Translations under genes and position numbers: made by a program | NCBI RefSeq assembly: GCF_003426815.1 | Contig: NZ_QKYK01000036.1 | Location: forward strand, 1-56,469 | Source: Desertimonas flava | Lineage (GTDB): Bacteria > Actinomycetota > Acidimicrobiia > Acidimicrobiales > Ilumatobacteraceae | DNA length: 56,469 nucleotides | Reading direction: 5' to 3' | The notes under the pieces: generated by a model | What the model saw: the letters and a program-made list of their open reading frames with translations, nothing else | What the model was told of the DNA's origin: nothing | Databases searched by the model: none | Shown: positions 1-8,610 of the stretch, piece by piece | How the letters are laid out: each line of letters starts with the position of its first letter | Position numbering within the stretch: the stretch's first letter is position 1

Positions 1-555
1 CCTGGCGGCGGGACCTGGGCCGACGCTGGCTGGCGGGCCCCGGCCCGCGACCTGCCGGCCGTGGCAGCACCCGCGGCCTGGACGCCGCAGCCGGCGGCCC
101 GCGCCGGGGCCACCCGCACCCCGAACCCGGTCGCGCTCGGTCTCGCCGCGCTGGCGCTCGTCGGGATCGTGCTCAGCATGTTCGTCCTCGACTGGGTCAG
201 CAGCGGGCCGTTCTCGGCCGGATTCGGCGACCTGGTGGCCGACGGAGCCTCCGCCGACGCGTTCGTCGACACGCTGACGATCTGGCACTTCCAGTGGCTC
301 GGCTACGTGGTCGCAGCCGCCGCGACCGCGGCGTTCGCGGCGTTCGTGGGGGGCGGCGTCGGGTCCCGGCGCCTCGGCCACGTCATCACTGCGGCGGTGG
401 CCGGCATCGGTGCGCTGCTCGCCACGCTGGCGATCGTGCGGGCGTTCCGATCCCCAGGTCTCGATCCCGAGCTCGGCGCGTGGCTGCTCCCGGCGTCGTT
501 CGTGACGATCCTCGCGGCCGTGGTCGTCAACGCCCGCACGATCAGCGATCGCTGA
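1..555 (+). CDS. Multi-pass membrane protein, 5' end outside window
   Basis: The frame is open from the first base, so the true start probably lies upstream; a GTG at 61 is the first candidate inside the window. The visible part begins with an alanine/proline-rich stretch, then shows four hydrophobic segments and no enzymatic motif. This proline-rich head followed by about four membrane spans resembles the protein at 4623-5342, so the two may be of a similar type. Function unknown. It ends 22 bases before the stop of a convergent transporter gene. Confidence 0.6.
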   Translation, partial: PGGGTWADAGWRAPARDLPAVAAPAAWTPQPAARAGATRTPNPVALGLAALALVGIVLSMFVLDWVSSGPFSAGFGDLVADGASADAFVDTLTIWHFQWLGYVVAAAATAAFAAFVGGGVGSRRLGHVITAAVAGIGALLATLAIVRAFRSPGLDPELGAWLLPASFVTILAAVVVNARTISDR

Positions 556-577
556 CCCGAGGGCGGATCGGCCCGAG

Positions 578-1471
578 TCAGCTGGGCTCGAGCTCGACCT
601 CGGCGAGCTCGATGCGATCGCGCTCCTGGGCGACCACGCCGGCCAGCACGAGGGCGATGCCGCCGACGTCGAGGGCCGACGGCCGCTGATCGAGCACGAG
701 CCAACCGAAGAAGGCGGCGGTCACCGGGAGCAGGGCGAGGAGCAGCGAGAAGCGACGCACCGGGATCCGCCGCAGGACGTGCTGGTCGATCCCGTAGCCG
801 ATGGCGTTCGACAGCACGCCGACGAGCAGGCAGAGGATCAGCAGGCGTGGGGTGGTGAGCGCCGGGCCGCTCCCAGGAGCACCGATGGGCGTGAGCGCCA
901 CCGCGCCGATCGCCAGGCCGAGGCCGAGTCCGGCGACACCGCGTCCCACCTGGGCCACCCGGGAGCCGACGACGATGTAGGCCGCCCACATCGCCGACGC
1001 GGCCAGGATCCACAGCAGCCCCGACGTGTTGCCGTCGATCTCGACGCCACCGAGCACGATCACGCCGCTGGCGGCGAGCAGCAGGGCGCCGGCGTTGCGC
1101 GCCGTGCGGGTCATGGTCGCCGCCACGGCGATCGGTCCGATGAACTCGATCGCCACGCTCTTGCCGAGGTCGGTGCGGGCGATGGCCATGAAGAAGAACG
1201 TGTTCATCAGCGCCGTGGCGACGCCGAACACGGCCGCGGCGGCGAGCTGGCTCCGGGTCCACCCGGCCCACCAGCCGCGCGAGAACGCCAGCACGGCGGT
1301 CGCCGCACCGACAACGCGCAGCCAGGCAACCGTCTGCGGAGCGACCTCGTCGAACAGCAGCGAGGCGATCGAGGCGCCGGAGTACTGGGCGATCGCCGAG
1401 AGGACGAACAGGGCCTCTGGCTGCGCCGTGTCGAGGTAGCGCCCGACGGCGCCCGCGGATCGACCGTTCAG
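578..1471 (-). CDS. EamA-family exporter, RhtA-like
   Basis: A roughly 297-residue, ten-span drug/metabolite transporter. The run DLGKSVAIEFIGPIAVA matches the corresponding segment of the threonine/homoserine exporter RhtA, which is 295 residues long; substrate here is inferred only. No ATG, GTG or TTG lies in frame near the first membrane span. A CTG at 1471 overlaps the TGA of the upstream aldolase gene as CTGA, so I place the start there, translationally coupled; this is unusual and uncertain. The pairing suggests co-expression with the class II aldolase at 1468-2313. Confidence 0.72.
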   Translation of the reverse strand: MNGRSAGAVGRYLDTAQPEALFVLSAIAQYSGASIASLLFDEVAPQTVAWLRVVGAATAVLAFSRGWWAGWTRSQLAAAAVFGVATALMNTFFFMAIARTDLGKSVAIEFIGPIAVAATMTRTARNAGALLLAASGVIVLGGVEIDGNTSGLLWILAASAMWAAYIVVGSRVAQVGRGVAGLGLGLAIGAVALTPIGAPGSGPALTTPRLLILCLLVGVLSNAIGYGIDQHVLRRIPVRRFSLLLALLPVTAAFFGWLVLDQRPSALDVGGIALVLAGVVAQERDRIELAEVELEPS

Positions 1472-2313
1472 TCGAAGAGCTCGGGGTCGGTGCGGCAGAT
1501 CTCCTGCCAGAGCGGCTGGAACTGGAACCAGCCGGCGAGCGGGAATCCGGTCTGCTGGCGGGTGTAGGAGGCGTACTCGTGATTGATCTCGATGGGCGTG
1601 CCGGCCGCCATCGCGGCCAACTGCGCCTGGCACGAGCGCTCCATCGTGATGAACCACCACGCCGCCTCGTCGACCGTCTCGCCGACGGTGAACAGACCAT
1701 GGTTCTGGTGGATCGCCGCCTTGCCGGTGGGGAACGCGGCGGCGAACTCCTTGCCGGCATCGACCTCGAAGACGACGGCGCCGCCCTGCTCGGCGATCAG
1801 CGTGTGGTCCTCGTAGAACGCGCACGCGTCCTGCGTCAGCGGCCCGAGCGGGATCCCGAGCGAGCTGAACGCCTTGCCGTACACCGAATGCGAGTGGGCC
1901 GCCGCCACCACCTCCGGGCGGGCCTCGTGGATGGCCGAGTGCAGCACGAAGGCGGCCCGGTTCACCGGCCGGGATCCATACACCACGTTGCCCTCGTGGT
2001 CGACGAGGATGAGATCGCTCGACCGCACGTGGCGGAAGTTCATGCCGAACGAGTTGACCCAGAAGAGCTCGGGGAACTCGGGGTCACGGACCGTGATGTG
2101 ACCCGCGACGCCTTCGGAGAACCCGAACTTGCCGAAGATGCGCAGGGCGCCGGCGAGCTTGGCCTTGCGGTGGGCTCGCTCCTCCTCGACCGTGTCGAAC
2201 GGCTGGGGCACTTCGAGGGAAACGTCTTGCGGCACCAGCGGCCGACCGTCGATGGTGCGATCTTCCGTTCCGGTCGCGACCGAGGCCGACCCTGTCCTCT
2301 CGAAAATCGTCAT
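1468..2313 (-). CDS. Class II aldolase/adducin family protein
   Basis: 281 residues. The fold is recognisable from GHITVRDP at residues 71-78, an NSFG-type loop near 87, and the metal-ligand cluster AHSHSVYG with His140 and His142, plus His185 in HQNHG. Family members are zinc-dependent aldolases or epimerases of sugar phosphates, or related decarboxylases; the substrate cannot be read here. The start ATG is preceded by TAGCGT and a 6-nt gap, so the mRNA is probably leaderless. It is the first gene of a two-gene unit with the RhtA-like exporter. Confidence 0.85.
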   Translation of the reverse strand: MTIFERTGSASVATGTEDRTIDGRPLVPQDVSLEVPQPFDTVEEERAHRKAKLAGALRIFGKFGFSEGVAGHITVRDPEFPELFWVNSFGMNFRHVRSSDLILVDHEGNVVYGSRPVNRAAFVLHSAIHEARPEVVAAAHSHSVYGKAFSSLGIPLGPLTQDACAFYEDHTLIAEQGGAVVFEVDAGKEFAAAFPTGKAAIHQNHGLFTVGETVDEAAWWFITMERSCQAQLAAMAAGTPIEINHEYASYTRQQTGFPLAGWFQFQPLWQEICRTDPELFD

Positions 2314-2363
2314 GACCAGACGCTACCCCTGTCGGGGCGTGCCGTCTGACCGGCGATGCCTGG

Positions 2364-3209
2364 CTACTGAACCGTCGTCGACGGCAGCTCGGCGGTCTCG
2401 GGGATCAGGCTGGCGGCGATGTCGAACGTCGCCACGAAGAACTCGGCCTGGGCGCAGTCGTAATCGGGTTCGCCGTGCTCGTTCTTCGCCACCGCCTCGA
2501 CCGCCGACTCCGACACGACCAACTCGGCCGTCGTGTCCTGGCACCCGCTCACGATGGCGGTGATGCGGCGATCGCCATCGGCGACCGGAGGGAGTTCCAC
2601 GTCGCTCACGGGCAGCACGGGCTCGTAGCCGACGAACTCGAACTGTTGCAGCGTCGCCCGGTCGGCGCCGCCGACGGGCACATCCTCGGCCGCCACCTCG
2701 ACGACGGCGACGATCGTGTAGGCCACGGCGCACATCACGTTGGGGTCCGAGCCGCCGTCCACGAGGAGCACCTCGCCGTCGATGCGCACCACGGCCGGAG
2801 CCGGGTCGCAGCCGCTGACCAGGCCGACGAGCAGCACCGACTCGCTCGGGATCGAGTCGGGATAGGCGGCGGCGATTTCGTCCATCACGAGGTCGCCGGT
2901 CGGCACGGCACCCGGCTCGGTCGGATGGGTGAGGTCGGGCGGGGCGTTCTCGAAGATCCGTCCCAACCGCCACAGGTCGTCGGGGTCGGCGACGCGGATC
3001 GCCACGTCGCGGGCGAGCCCGGCCGTGCCGACGGTGTCGACGGTGGCGACGGTCGTGAAGGCCACGGGCTCGGCGGGCGTGAGCGTGGGGCGGGTGGCGG
3101 CCGGCGCGTGGTCGGGCGTCGAGGCCGCCGCCGAGCCGGCGCCGAACGCGGTGAGGGCGGTCAGGGCGAGCGTCGCGGCGGTCAGATGGCGTCGGGTGGC
3201 ACTGGGCAT
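2364..3209 (-). CDS. Secreted protein of unknown function
   Basis: 281 residues with a clear Sec-type signal: basic MPSATRRHLTAAT, a hydrophobic alanine/leucine core and a likely cleavage after AAAS near residue 30. The mature part is acidic and has four or more cysteines, two in repeated VSGC contexts (LVGLVSGCDP and IVSGCQDT), suggesting two related segments stabilised by disulphides. I recognise no family. Upstream there is no TAnnnT hexamer but a possible ECF-type promoter (3215-3244), which would again place the transcript start next to the ATG. Confidence 0.7.
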   Translation of the reverse strand: MPSATRRHLTAATLALTALTAFGAGSAAASTPDHAPAATRPTLTPAEPVAFTTVATVDTVGTAGLARDVAIRVADPDDLWRLGRIFENAPPDLTHPTEPGAVPTGDLVMDEIAAAYPDSIPSESVLLVGLVSGCDPAPAVVRIDGEVLLVDGGSDPNVMCAVAYTIVAVVEVAAEDVPVGGADRATLQQFEFVGYEPVLPVSDVELPPVADGDRRITAIVSGCQDTTAELVVSESAVEAVAKNEHGEPDYDCAQAEFFVATFDIAASLIPETAELPSTTVQ

Positions 3210-3214
3210 GGTGA

Positions 3215-3244
3215 CTCAGACGGCCGCCGACCGATGCCGGTTCC
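3215..3244 (-). promoter_or_regulatory. Possible ECF sigma promoter of the secreted protein gene
   Basis: Read on the minus strand this is GGAACC, then 16 bases, then CGTCTGA ending 6 bases before the ATG at 3209. GGAAC at -35 with CGTC/TCTGA at -10 is the classic ECF sigma layout. Spacing is slightly loose, so this remains a candidate based on one site. Confidence 0.25.
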
Positions 3245-3292
3245 GCGCAACCGGGATACCGTCGGATGGGCCGAGATGGCACGATCAGGACC

Positions 3293-3685
3293 GTGAACCA
3301 TGCACTTCCGGGCGAGGGACTCGCCGCGCCTGCCGCCAACTACGCCCTGGCCATCGTCAGCGACGCGCCGTCTCGGCTGCTGCACACCTCCGGCATCGTC
3401 CCGATCACGCCGGACGGCACGGTGCCCGCGTCGATGGCCGACCAGGCGGATGTCGTGTGGAGCAGCATCCTGTTGCTGCTGACCGAGGCCGACATGACCC
3501 CGGCCGACATCGTCTCGATCACGACGTACGTCGTTGCCGATCACGCCGACGAGCTCCCGGTCGTCATGGCGGCGCGCGACCGCTACCTCGGCGGGCACCG
3601 AGCGGCCTCGACGCTCGTCACCGTGCCGCGCCTCGTTCGTCCCGAATGGCTCATGGAAGTCGCCGTTGTCGCCGCGGCCGGGTGA
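3293..3685 (+). CDS. ridA: RidA/YjgF/Rid family enamine-imine deaminase-like protein
   Basis: 130 residues from GTG 3293; an in-frame ATG at 3266 would add nine residues. The GTG start gives MNHALPGEGLAAPAANYALA, which aligns with the usual Rid N-terminus and family length. The later SGIVPITPDG and the arginine-containing TVPRLVRPEWLMEV block are typical; Rid proteins hydrolyse reactive enamines/imines released by PLP enzymes. A TACCGT hexamer at 3257-3262 and AGGA just before the GTG are visible. Its 3' end overlaps the start of the EamA gene, implying co-transcription. Confidence 0.8.
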   Translation: MNHALPGEGLAAPAANYALAIVSDAPSRLLHTSGIVPITPDGTVPASMADQADVVWSSILLLLTEADMTPADIVSITTYVVADHADELPVVMAARDRYLGGHRAASTLVTVPRLVRPEWLMEVAVVAAAG

Positions 3686-4622
3686 CGCGGCGAGCGCCGG
3701 CGCGGCGCCGACACTGGCCGTGATCGCCGCCTCGATCGCCTTCGGGACCACGGGGACGGCGCAGGCGAAGGGACCCGCCGACACGACCCCGCTCGGGGTC
3801 GGGGCGACGCGCATCCTCGTCGGTGCCGTCGGGCTGATCGTCGCCGTGGCGGTGATCCGGTGGCGCTCGCGCGCCTCGTCGGGCGCGGCGACGGCTGTGT
3901 GGACGCCGCGTCGCTCCCACGCCCTCGTCGTCGCGGCGGGCGGTGCCGGCGTCGCCCTCTACCAGCCGACGTTCTTCGCCGGCACCGAGCGCAGCGGCGT
4001 GGCGATCGGCACGATCGTCGCCCTCGGCAGTGGGCCGGCGTTCGTCGGGCTGTACGAGACGCTCGTACTGCGCCGCCGGCCCAGCCCGGTCTGGCTCGCC
4101 GCCACGTCGCTGGCGCTCGCCGGCGGCGCGCTGCTCGTGGCGTCGCAGGCCGGCGACGGGGGCCGGTTCGACGGCCTCGGCGTGCTGTGCTCGCTCGCCG
4201 CCGGCATGGGCTACGCGGTCTACGCCTCGGCGGCCAAGACGCTCCTCGAGCGCAACATCGACTCCAGCGTGGCGATGGCGTGGATCTTCGCCGCCGGCGC
4301 CGTGCTGCTCCTCCCGGCCCTCGTCACCGAGCCGCTCGGCTGGCTCGGGACGCGGTCGGGCGTGGCGATGGTCGCCCATCTCGGGCTCGTGACCGTGACG
4401 ATCGCCTATCTGCTGTACGGGTTCGGTCTCCGCACCCTCGCCACCTCGACGGCGGTGACGCTGACCCTCGCCGAGCCGGTGACCGCCGCCCTCGCCGGCA
4501 TCGTCGTCCTCGACGAGCGGCTCGCCGCGGCCGGATGGCTCGGTGCGGCGATGGTGGTGACGGGGCTCGCGCTCACCGGTGTGCGCCGCCGTCGCGTGAT
4601 CGCCGAGCCGGCGCCGCTGTAG
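3666..4622 (+). CDS. EamA-family transporter (drug/metabolite exporter)
   Basis: About 318 residues with ten predicted membrane helices arranged as two EamA repeats; the second ends with AEPVTAALAGIVVLDERL, the usual EamA signature near helix 9. The open frame extends further 5' but that part is the ridA gene in another frame. TTG at 3666, inside the last 20 bases of ridA, is the best start because the first helix begins soon after (LAVIAASIAFG). The substrate is unknown. Its TAG stop abuts the TAG of the opposite gene as TAGCTA. Confidence 0.75.
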   Translation: MSPRPGDAASAGAAPTLAVIAASIAFGTTGTAQAKGPADTTPLGVGATRILVGAVGLIVAVAVIRWRSRASSGAATAVWTPRRSHALVVAAGGAGVALYQPTFFAGTERSGVAIGTIVALGSGPAFVGLYETLVLRRRPSPVWLAATSLALAGGALLVASQAGDGGRFDGLGVLCSLAAGMGYAVYASAAKTLLERNIDSSVAMAWIFAAGAVLLLPALVTEPLGWLGTRSGVAMVAHLGLVTVTIAYLLYGFGLRTLATSTAVTLTLAEPVTAALAGIVVLDERLAAAGWLGAAMVVTGLALTGVRRRRVIAEPAPL

Positions 4623-5342
4623 CTACCGGCGGCGCCGGGCGCAGCCGGTGATGGCACCGGCGAGGGCGATCAGCGAGCCGACGAGCATCACCGGGATGCC
4701 GGCGCTGAGGTCGCCGAGCTCGATCGCCTGCCCGAACGGTCCCTCGTCGTCGCCGTAGATCGCCAGCTCGCCCGCCGAGAAGAGGGCGAGGCCAGTGGCG
4801 GTGACGATGGCGATGATGATGACGGGGAGCACCCGCTTGGCCACCAGCGACGTGATACCGAAGGCGAGCAGCACCACCGCCCCGAAGACGAAGATGCCGC
4901 CGGGCGTCTGTTCGAGATACCCGTCGTCGGTCCAGCTGACATAGCGGTCGAAGCCGTTGATCGACTCCCCGCCGAACGTCTTCCAGGGGATGATCGTGCC
5001 GACGATGATCAGCACGGCGCCCACCACCATCAGCCAGCCGGCGACGGGAATCGCCGGTCGCGGGGGTTTCGACATGACGAACGGGGAGGCCGCATAGGGC
5101 ATTCCGGGCACCGGGTAGGAGGGGCCGCCGTAGCCCGGCGCGGCGCCGAACGGGCTCGCCGGAGGGGCCGGGGGGAGCGCGCCCGTCGTGGGCGGCGGCG
5201 GGGGAGCCGTCGACGTGGTCGGCGGCGGAGGAGGTGGCGTGGCGGAGCCGCCGGGTGGCGGCGGCGGTGGTGCAGCAGGTGGCGCGGAGTCGTCCGGCCG
5301 GCGCCATTGGGCGTTGGGGTCGTCGTCGTCGTTCCACGTCAC
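4623..5342 (-). CDS. Proline-rich N-terminal domain membrane protein
   Basis: 239 residues. The first ~95 are an acidic start (MTWNDDDDPN) followed by long proline tracts and a PGYGGPSYP-type segment, typical of actinobacterial proteins with a disordered cytoplasmic tail. Residues ~98-235 carry four hydrophobic helices, with a soluble loop containing ESINGFDRYVSWTDDGY between the first two. It ends CARRRR. Function unknown. GTG 5342 is supported by TAGGGT followed by exactly 7 nt. Confidence 0.75.
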   Translation of the reverse strand: MTWNDDDDPNAQWRRPDDSAPPAAPPPPPPGGSATPPPPPPTTSTAPPPPPTTGALPPAPPASPFGAAPGYGGPSYPVPGMPYAASPFVMSKPPRPAIPVAGWLMVVGAVLIIVGTIIPWKTFGGESINGFDRYVSWTDDGYLEQTPGGIFVFGAVVLLAFGITSLVAKRVLPVIIIAIVTATGLALFSAGELAIYGDDEGPFGQAIELGDLSAGIPVMLVGSLIALAGAITGCARRRR

Positions 5343-5349
5343 GGCGGTG

Positions 5350-5355
5350 ACCCTA
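5350..5355 (-). promoter_or_regulatory. -10 hexamer TAGGGT, leaderless start at 5342
   Basis: TAGGGT lies 7 nt before GTG 5342 on the minus strand. The spacing puts the transcript start at or beside the start codon, and it decides the GTG start of the proline-rich protein. Confidence 0.5.
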
Positions 5356-5438
5356 CCGAGGCGGCACGACCGGGGCGCGACGTTTGTCGACCGGTCCCGA
5401 CCGAACTTTAATACGTGGTCGCCGCCGGGTCGCCGGTC

Positions 5439-5444
5439 TACGTT
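5439..5444 (+). promoter_or_regulatory. -10 hexamer TACGTT for the VWD lipoprotein gene
   Basis: TACGTT sits 8 nt before ATG 5453. It supports the shorter lipoprotein reading frame over the longer frame that opens at 5384. Confidence 0.5.
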
Positions 5445-5452
5445 GCCGCCCG

Positions 5453-8400
5453 ATGGGTCATCGAGTGGGTCGGACGGGACTCGTCCTCGCCGCCATCGTC
5501 CTGGTCACCGCCTGCTCGGGCGGCGACTCCGCGGCCCCCACCTCGACCGCACCGGAGTCCACGACGCCCGAGACGACAACGCCCGCACTGGCGACCGAAC
5601 CGTCGACGGTTCCGGCGACGTCGGCCGCCGCATCCGAGCCGACCGGATCAGATCCCGACACGCTCCCCGAGCTGGAGCCCGTCCAGCTTCCCGTCTGGAC
5701 GCCGGAGACCCGCACCGAGGAGCTGTCGGTCGCGATCGGTGAGACCGACCAGCCGACCGTGCAGCAGGCGGTGGACGCCTATGCGCTGCTCGACCCGGAC
5801 ATGCCCGGCGCGACGCCCAGCGACCTTCCTCCCGGCGACGGTCTCGGAACGACCTTCACCCGCGGCCTGATCGAATCCGTCCGCGATCGTCTGGCGCCCG
5901 AACAGCGTGAGGTGATCGACCGCTCCTTTGCCGCCCCGTCCGACGACGAGGTCGCCGGCGTCGTGGAGGTCGACGACCTGACCGCGCCGGACGACCCGGC
6001 GGCTTCGGGGCCATCGGGGTTCGCCCGGGCGGGCCGGCCGGGGGCCGAGCAGCCCCGCACCCGGTACCTTCGGCTCCTGAGCGAGGCCCTCTCGCTGTGG
6101 CTGCAGCACCGGCCCGATCTGCCCCACCGGTCGGCGCAGCTGGCCCTGATGCGCACCGAGATCGACGGCGGTGGGATGGACGCCTGGCTGAACTCGGGGA
6201 CGAGCGGCCCGTGCACGATCCGGGTCAGCCGGAGCTTCTGGCGGGCGTCGAGACCCGACGAGGAGATCCGGTTCTACTTCGCCCACGAGCTGTTCCACTG
6301 CGTGCAGTTCGGCTGGCACTTCTGGGGCGGCTTGCCCGACTGGCTGATCGAAGGGTCGGCGGACTTCGCCGCCGCCGACCTCCTGCGCTCCCGGTACACC
6401 CCGCCGACATCCGTGCTCGCCGACGGGTGGTTCCGCCGCACCAACGTCGGCCTGGCCGGTCGGTCGTACAACGCCTGGCCGCTCTTCGAGAACCTCCGCC
6501 AGAGTGGCGTCGATCCCTACCCGGCCTTGCAGGCGATGATCTCGTCGGGGGGCGGTGCGGTCGAGGACCTGCTCGCCCTCGGCCGGATGCACAACGTCGT
6601 GTTCCGGATGGCGTGGTCGTCGCACACGCTGCGGAGCGCCGGTCTCGATCCCTCCTGGCAGTTCTCGTGGCCCGGGTCTCCGGAGTCCGGGCCTCACGAC
6701 AACTCGTCGAGCTTCGGCTCGCGGGGCGTGGGCACCTATCCGATCCGCGGTGTCGGCGGCTACTCGCAGGTGCAGGCCGTGGTGAACATCTCGCGGCCGG
6801 TCGGGCTGGTGACCGTGACGCCGCTCGGCGCTCCGCTCAGCACCCACACCGGCGAACGAACCGTCGTGGCCGCCGAAGGGGCTTCGCTGCGACTGTGCTT
6901 CGAGCCCGATGGTTGTCGGTGTCCGGAGGGATCCGACTCGGGTGCGATCCGCATGCTGCACCGCGACATGATCTTCTCCTTCGCTGCCGCGGCCGAGCCG
7001 CCGAAGGCCGACGTCGTCGCGCAGCGTTGGGATCCGGACAAGGAGTGCGAGCGCCCGCGCCCGCGGCGCGCCACCTCCAACGGCGACCCCCACCTCGTGA
7101 CGTTCGACGGCCTCGCCTACGACGTGCACGCGCTCGGCGAGGTGGTGACGTCGCGCGACCCGGAGGGCGGATTCGAGGTGCAGACCCGCAACGTGCCGGC
7201 GTCGCTCGGATTCGCCGTCGCCGGGACGTCGGCGGTCGCCGTGAGTGACGGACAGAGCCGCGTGACGTTCACGATGGACGGCTTCGAGTCGGAGGCCGCG
7301 GTCGTCCGGGTGGACGGCGTTGTGGTCGAGGCCCCCGACTTCGACGCCGGAACGATGCACGTCGCCGTGCCGGACGGGGGCACGGCGGTCGTCACGTGGC
7401 CGGACGGATCGGAGGTCGAACTGGCCTGGACCGCAGGCTGGTTCGTCACGGTCTCCGCCGCCGACGGGCGCGCGTCGAGGCTGGTCGGCCTGCTCGGCTC
7501 GGCCGACGGCGACTTCCGCAACGACCTCCTCCTCCCCGACGGCGCGGCGGCGGACGTGCACGACGCCACGGCGATCGACTCGGAGTTCGTCGACGCGTGG
7601 TCGGTCGACGACGACACGACGCTGTTCGACTATGCGGACGGGGAGTCGCCCGACACGTTCCGCGCCGGCTACCCCGACGACGCCGTCCCCGTCTCGATCG
7701 ATGCGGCGGCGAGTGACGAGTGCGCGCGGGCGCTGGGCGACGCGGCGACCTCGCACGAGCTGGAGTCCTGCGCGTTCGACGTCGCGGCCACCGGCGACAC
7801 GGCGTTCGTCGAGGCCTACGAGGTGGTCGTCGAACAACGGATCGAGGCGACCGAGGGCTCCGGCGAGACGGCGGCCGTCGTGGAGGAGGATCCCGGCCTG
7901 GTCGCGGTCGGCGACGCCGCGCCGTCACTCGAGCTCGAGGGCACGTTGGTCGCGCCCTACGTCTGGCCGATCCCCGACGATGCCGTCGCCGTCCTCGCCG
8001 GCACGATCAGCGCCGGTGACGGTGCGGTGCTGCTCGCCCGGGTGGACGTCTGCCCGGTCGACGTGACGATCTGGGTGACGATCGCCAACCTCGCCACCGG
8101 GTCGGGGACGACGACGACCGCGTGCGACCCGATGGGGCTGGCCTCGGTGACGGCCGACGAGGACGACGAGATCGTGCCGGGTGAGGCGTACATCTGGATG
8201 TCCGAAGGGGGCGAGTACAACGTCGTGATCGAGTCCGACGGCGAGGAGGCGTCGTTCGTCCACGTCGACGTCTTCGCCGACCAGTCACCCGTCGTCGTCG
8301 ACGGACCCGCCCTGGCCGATGGCGACCGCACCACCCTCAGTGGTGAGGCCGACACGGTCGTGTACGTCCTCGGGCTCGACGAATCGTCGTACGACGCCGC

Positions 8401-8596
8401 CGGCCTCACGGATGCATGCGTCGTCGAGGCCTGGGGCGCACCCCCGCCCGGCGACGGGGCGGCGTGGCCGCTCGGCTACTGCGGTCATCAGACGGGCGTG
8501 GCGATCGGGTACGCGTACAGCGAAGTCCCGGTCGTCGTGTTCACGCGTGGGCCCGACCCCGTCGACGTCGAGCTGACCCCGGTCGCCGACAACTGA
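5453..8596 (+). CDS. Large lipoprotein with HExxH metalloprotease motif and VWD domain
   Basis: 1047 residues. The N-terminus MGHRVGRT, a hydrophobic run and lipobox VTAC mark a lipoprotein; a Thr/Pro/Ser-rich linker follows. Residues 278-282 are HELFH, and Glu300 in WLIEGSADF follows at gluzincin spacing, so a zinc metallopeptidase is likely. Near residue 544 GDPHLVTFDG begins a von Willebrand type D domain (to about 690), with the typical GLLGSADGDFRNDLLLPDG end. The C-terminal ~330 residues are acidic and unassigned. It acts outside the membrane; the substrate is unknown. Paired cysteines recur in the mature chain. Confidence 0.85.
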   Translation: MGHRVGRTGLVLAAIVLVTACSGGDSAAPTSTAPESTTPETTTPALATEPSTVPATSAAASEPTGSDPDTLPELEPVQLPVWTPETRTEELSVAIGETDQPTVQQAVDAYALLDPDMPGATPSDLPPGDGLGTTFTRGLIESVRDRLAPEQREVIDRSFAAPSDDEVAGVVEVDDLTAPDDPAASGPSGFARAGRPGAEQPRTRYLRLLSEALSLWLQHRPDLPHRSAQLALMRTEIDGGGMDAWLNSGTSGPCTIRVSRSFWRASRPDEEIRFYFAHELFHCVQFGWHFWGGLPDWLIEGSADFAAADLLRSRYTPPTSVLADGWFRRTNVGLAGRSYNAWPLFENLRQSGVDPYPALQAMISSGGGAVEDLLALGRMHNVVFRMAWSSHTLRSAGLDPSWQFSWPGSPESGPHDNSSSFGSRGVGTYPIRGVGGYSQVQAVVNISRPVGLVTVTPLGAPLSTHTGERTVVAAEGASLRLCFEPDGCRCPEGSDSGAIRMLHRDMIFSFAAAAEPPKADVVAQRWDPDKECERPRPRRATSNGDPHLVTFDGLAYDVHALGEVVTSRDPEGGFEVQTRNVPASLGFAVAGTSAVAVSDGQSRVTFTMDGFESEAAVVRVDGVVVEAPDFDAGTMHVAVPDGGTAVVTWPDGSEVELAWTAGWFVTVSAADGRASRLVGLLGSADGDFRNDLLLPDGAAADVHDATAIDSEFVDAWSVDDDTTLFDYADGESPDTFRAGYPDDAVPVSIDAAASDECARALGDAATSHELESCAFDVAATGDTAFVEAYEVVVEQRIEATEGSGETAAVVEEDPGLVAVGDAAPSLELEGTLVAPYVWPIPDDAVAVLAGTISAGDGAVLLARVDVCPVDVTIWVTIANLATGSGTTTTACDPMGLASVTADEDDEIVPGEAYIWMSEGGEYNVVIESDGEEASFVHVDVFADQSPVVVDGPALADGDRTTLSGEADTVVYVLGLDESSYDAAGLTDACVVEAWGAPPPGDGAAWPLGYCGHQTGVAIGYAYSEVPVVVFTRGPDPVDVELTPVADN

Positions 8597-8610
8597 CGCC
8601 GGTCGGCCGA

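Noticed and set aside
3257-3262. TACCGT as a leaderless -10 for ridA
   Set aside because: It is 3 nt from ATG 3266 and 30 nt from GTG 3293, outside the 6-9 nt rule, so it may give a short leader but does not decide the start.
5188-5742. A glycine-rich plus-strand frame opposite the proline-rich membrane protein
   Set aside because: It is the complement of proline codons; no independent signal and it overlaps the lipoprotein promoter and start.
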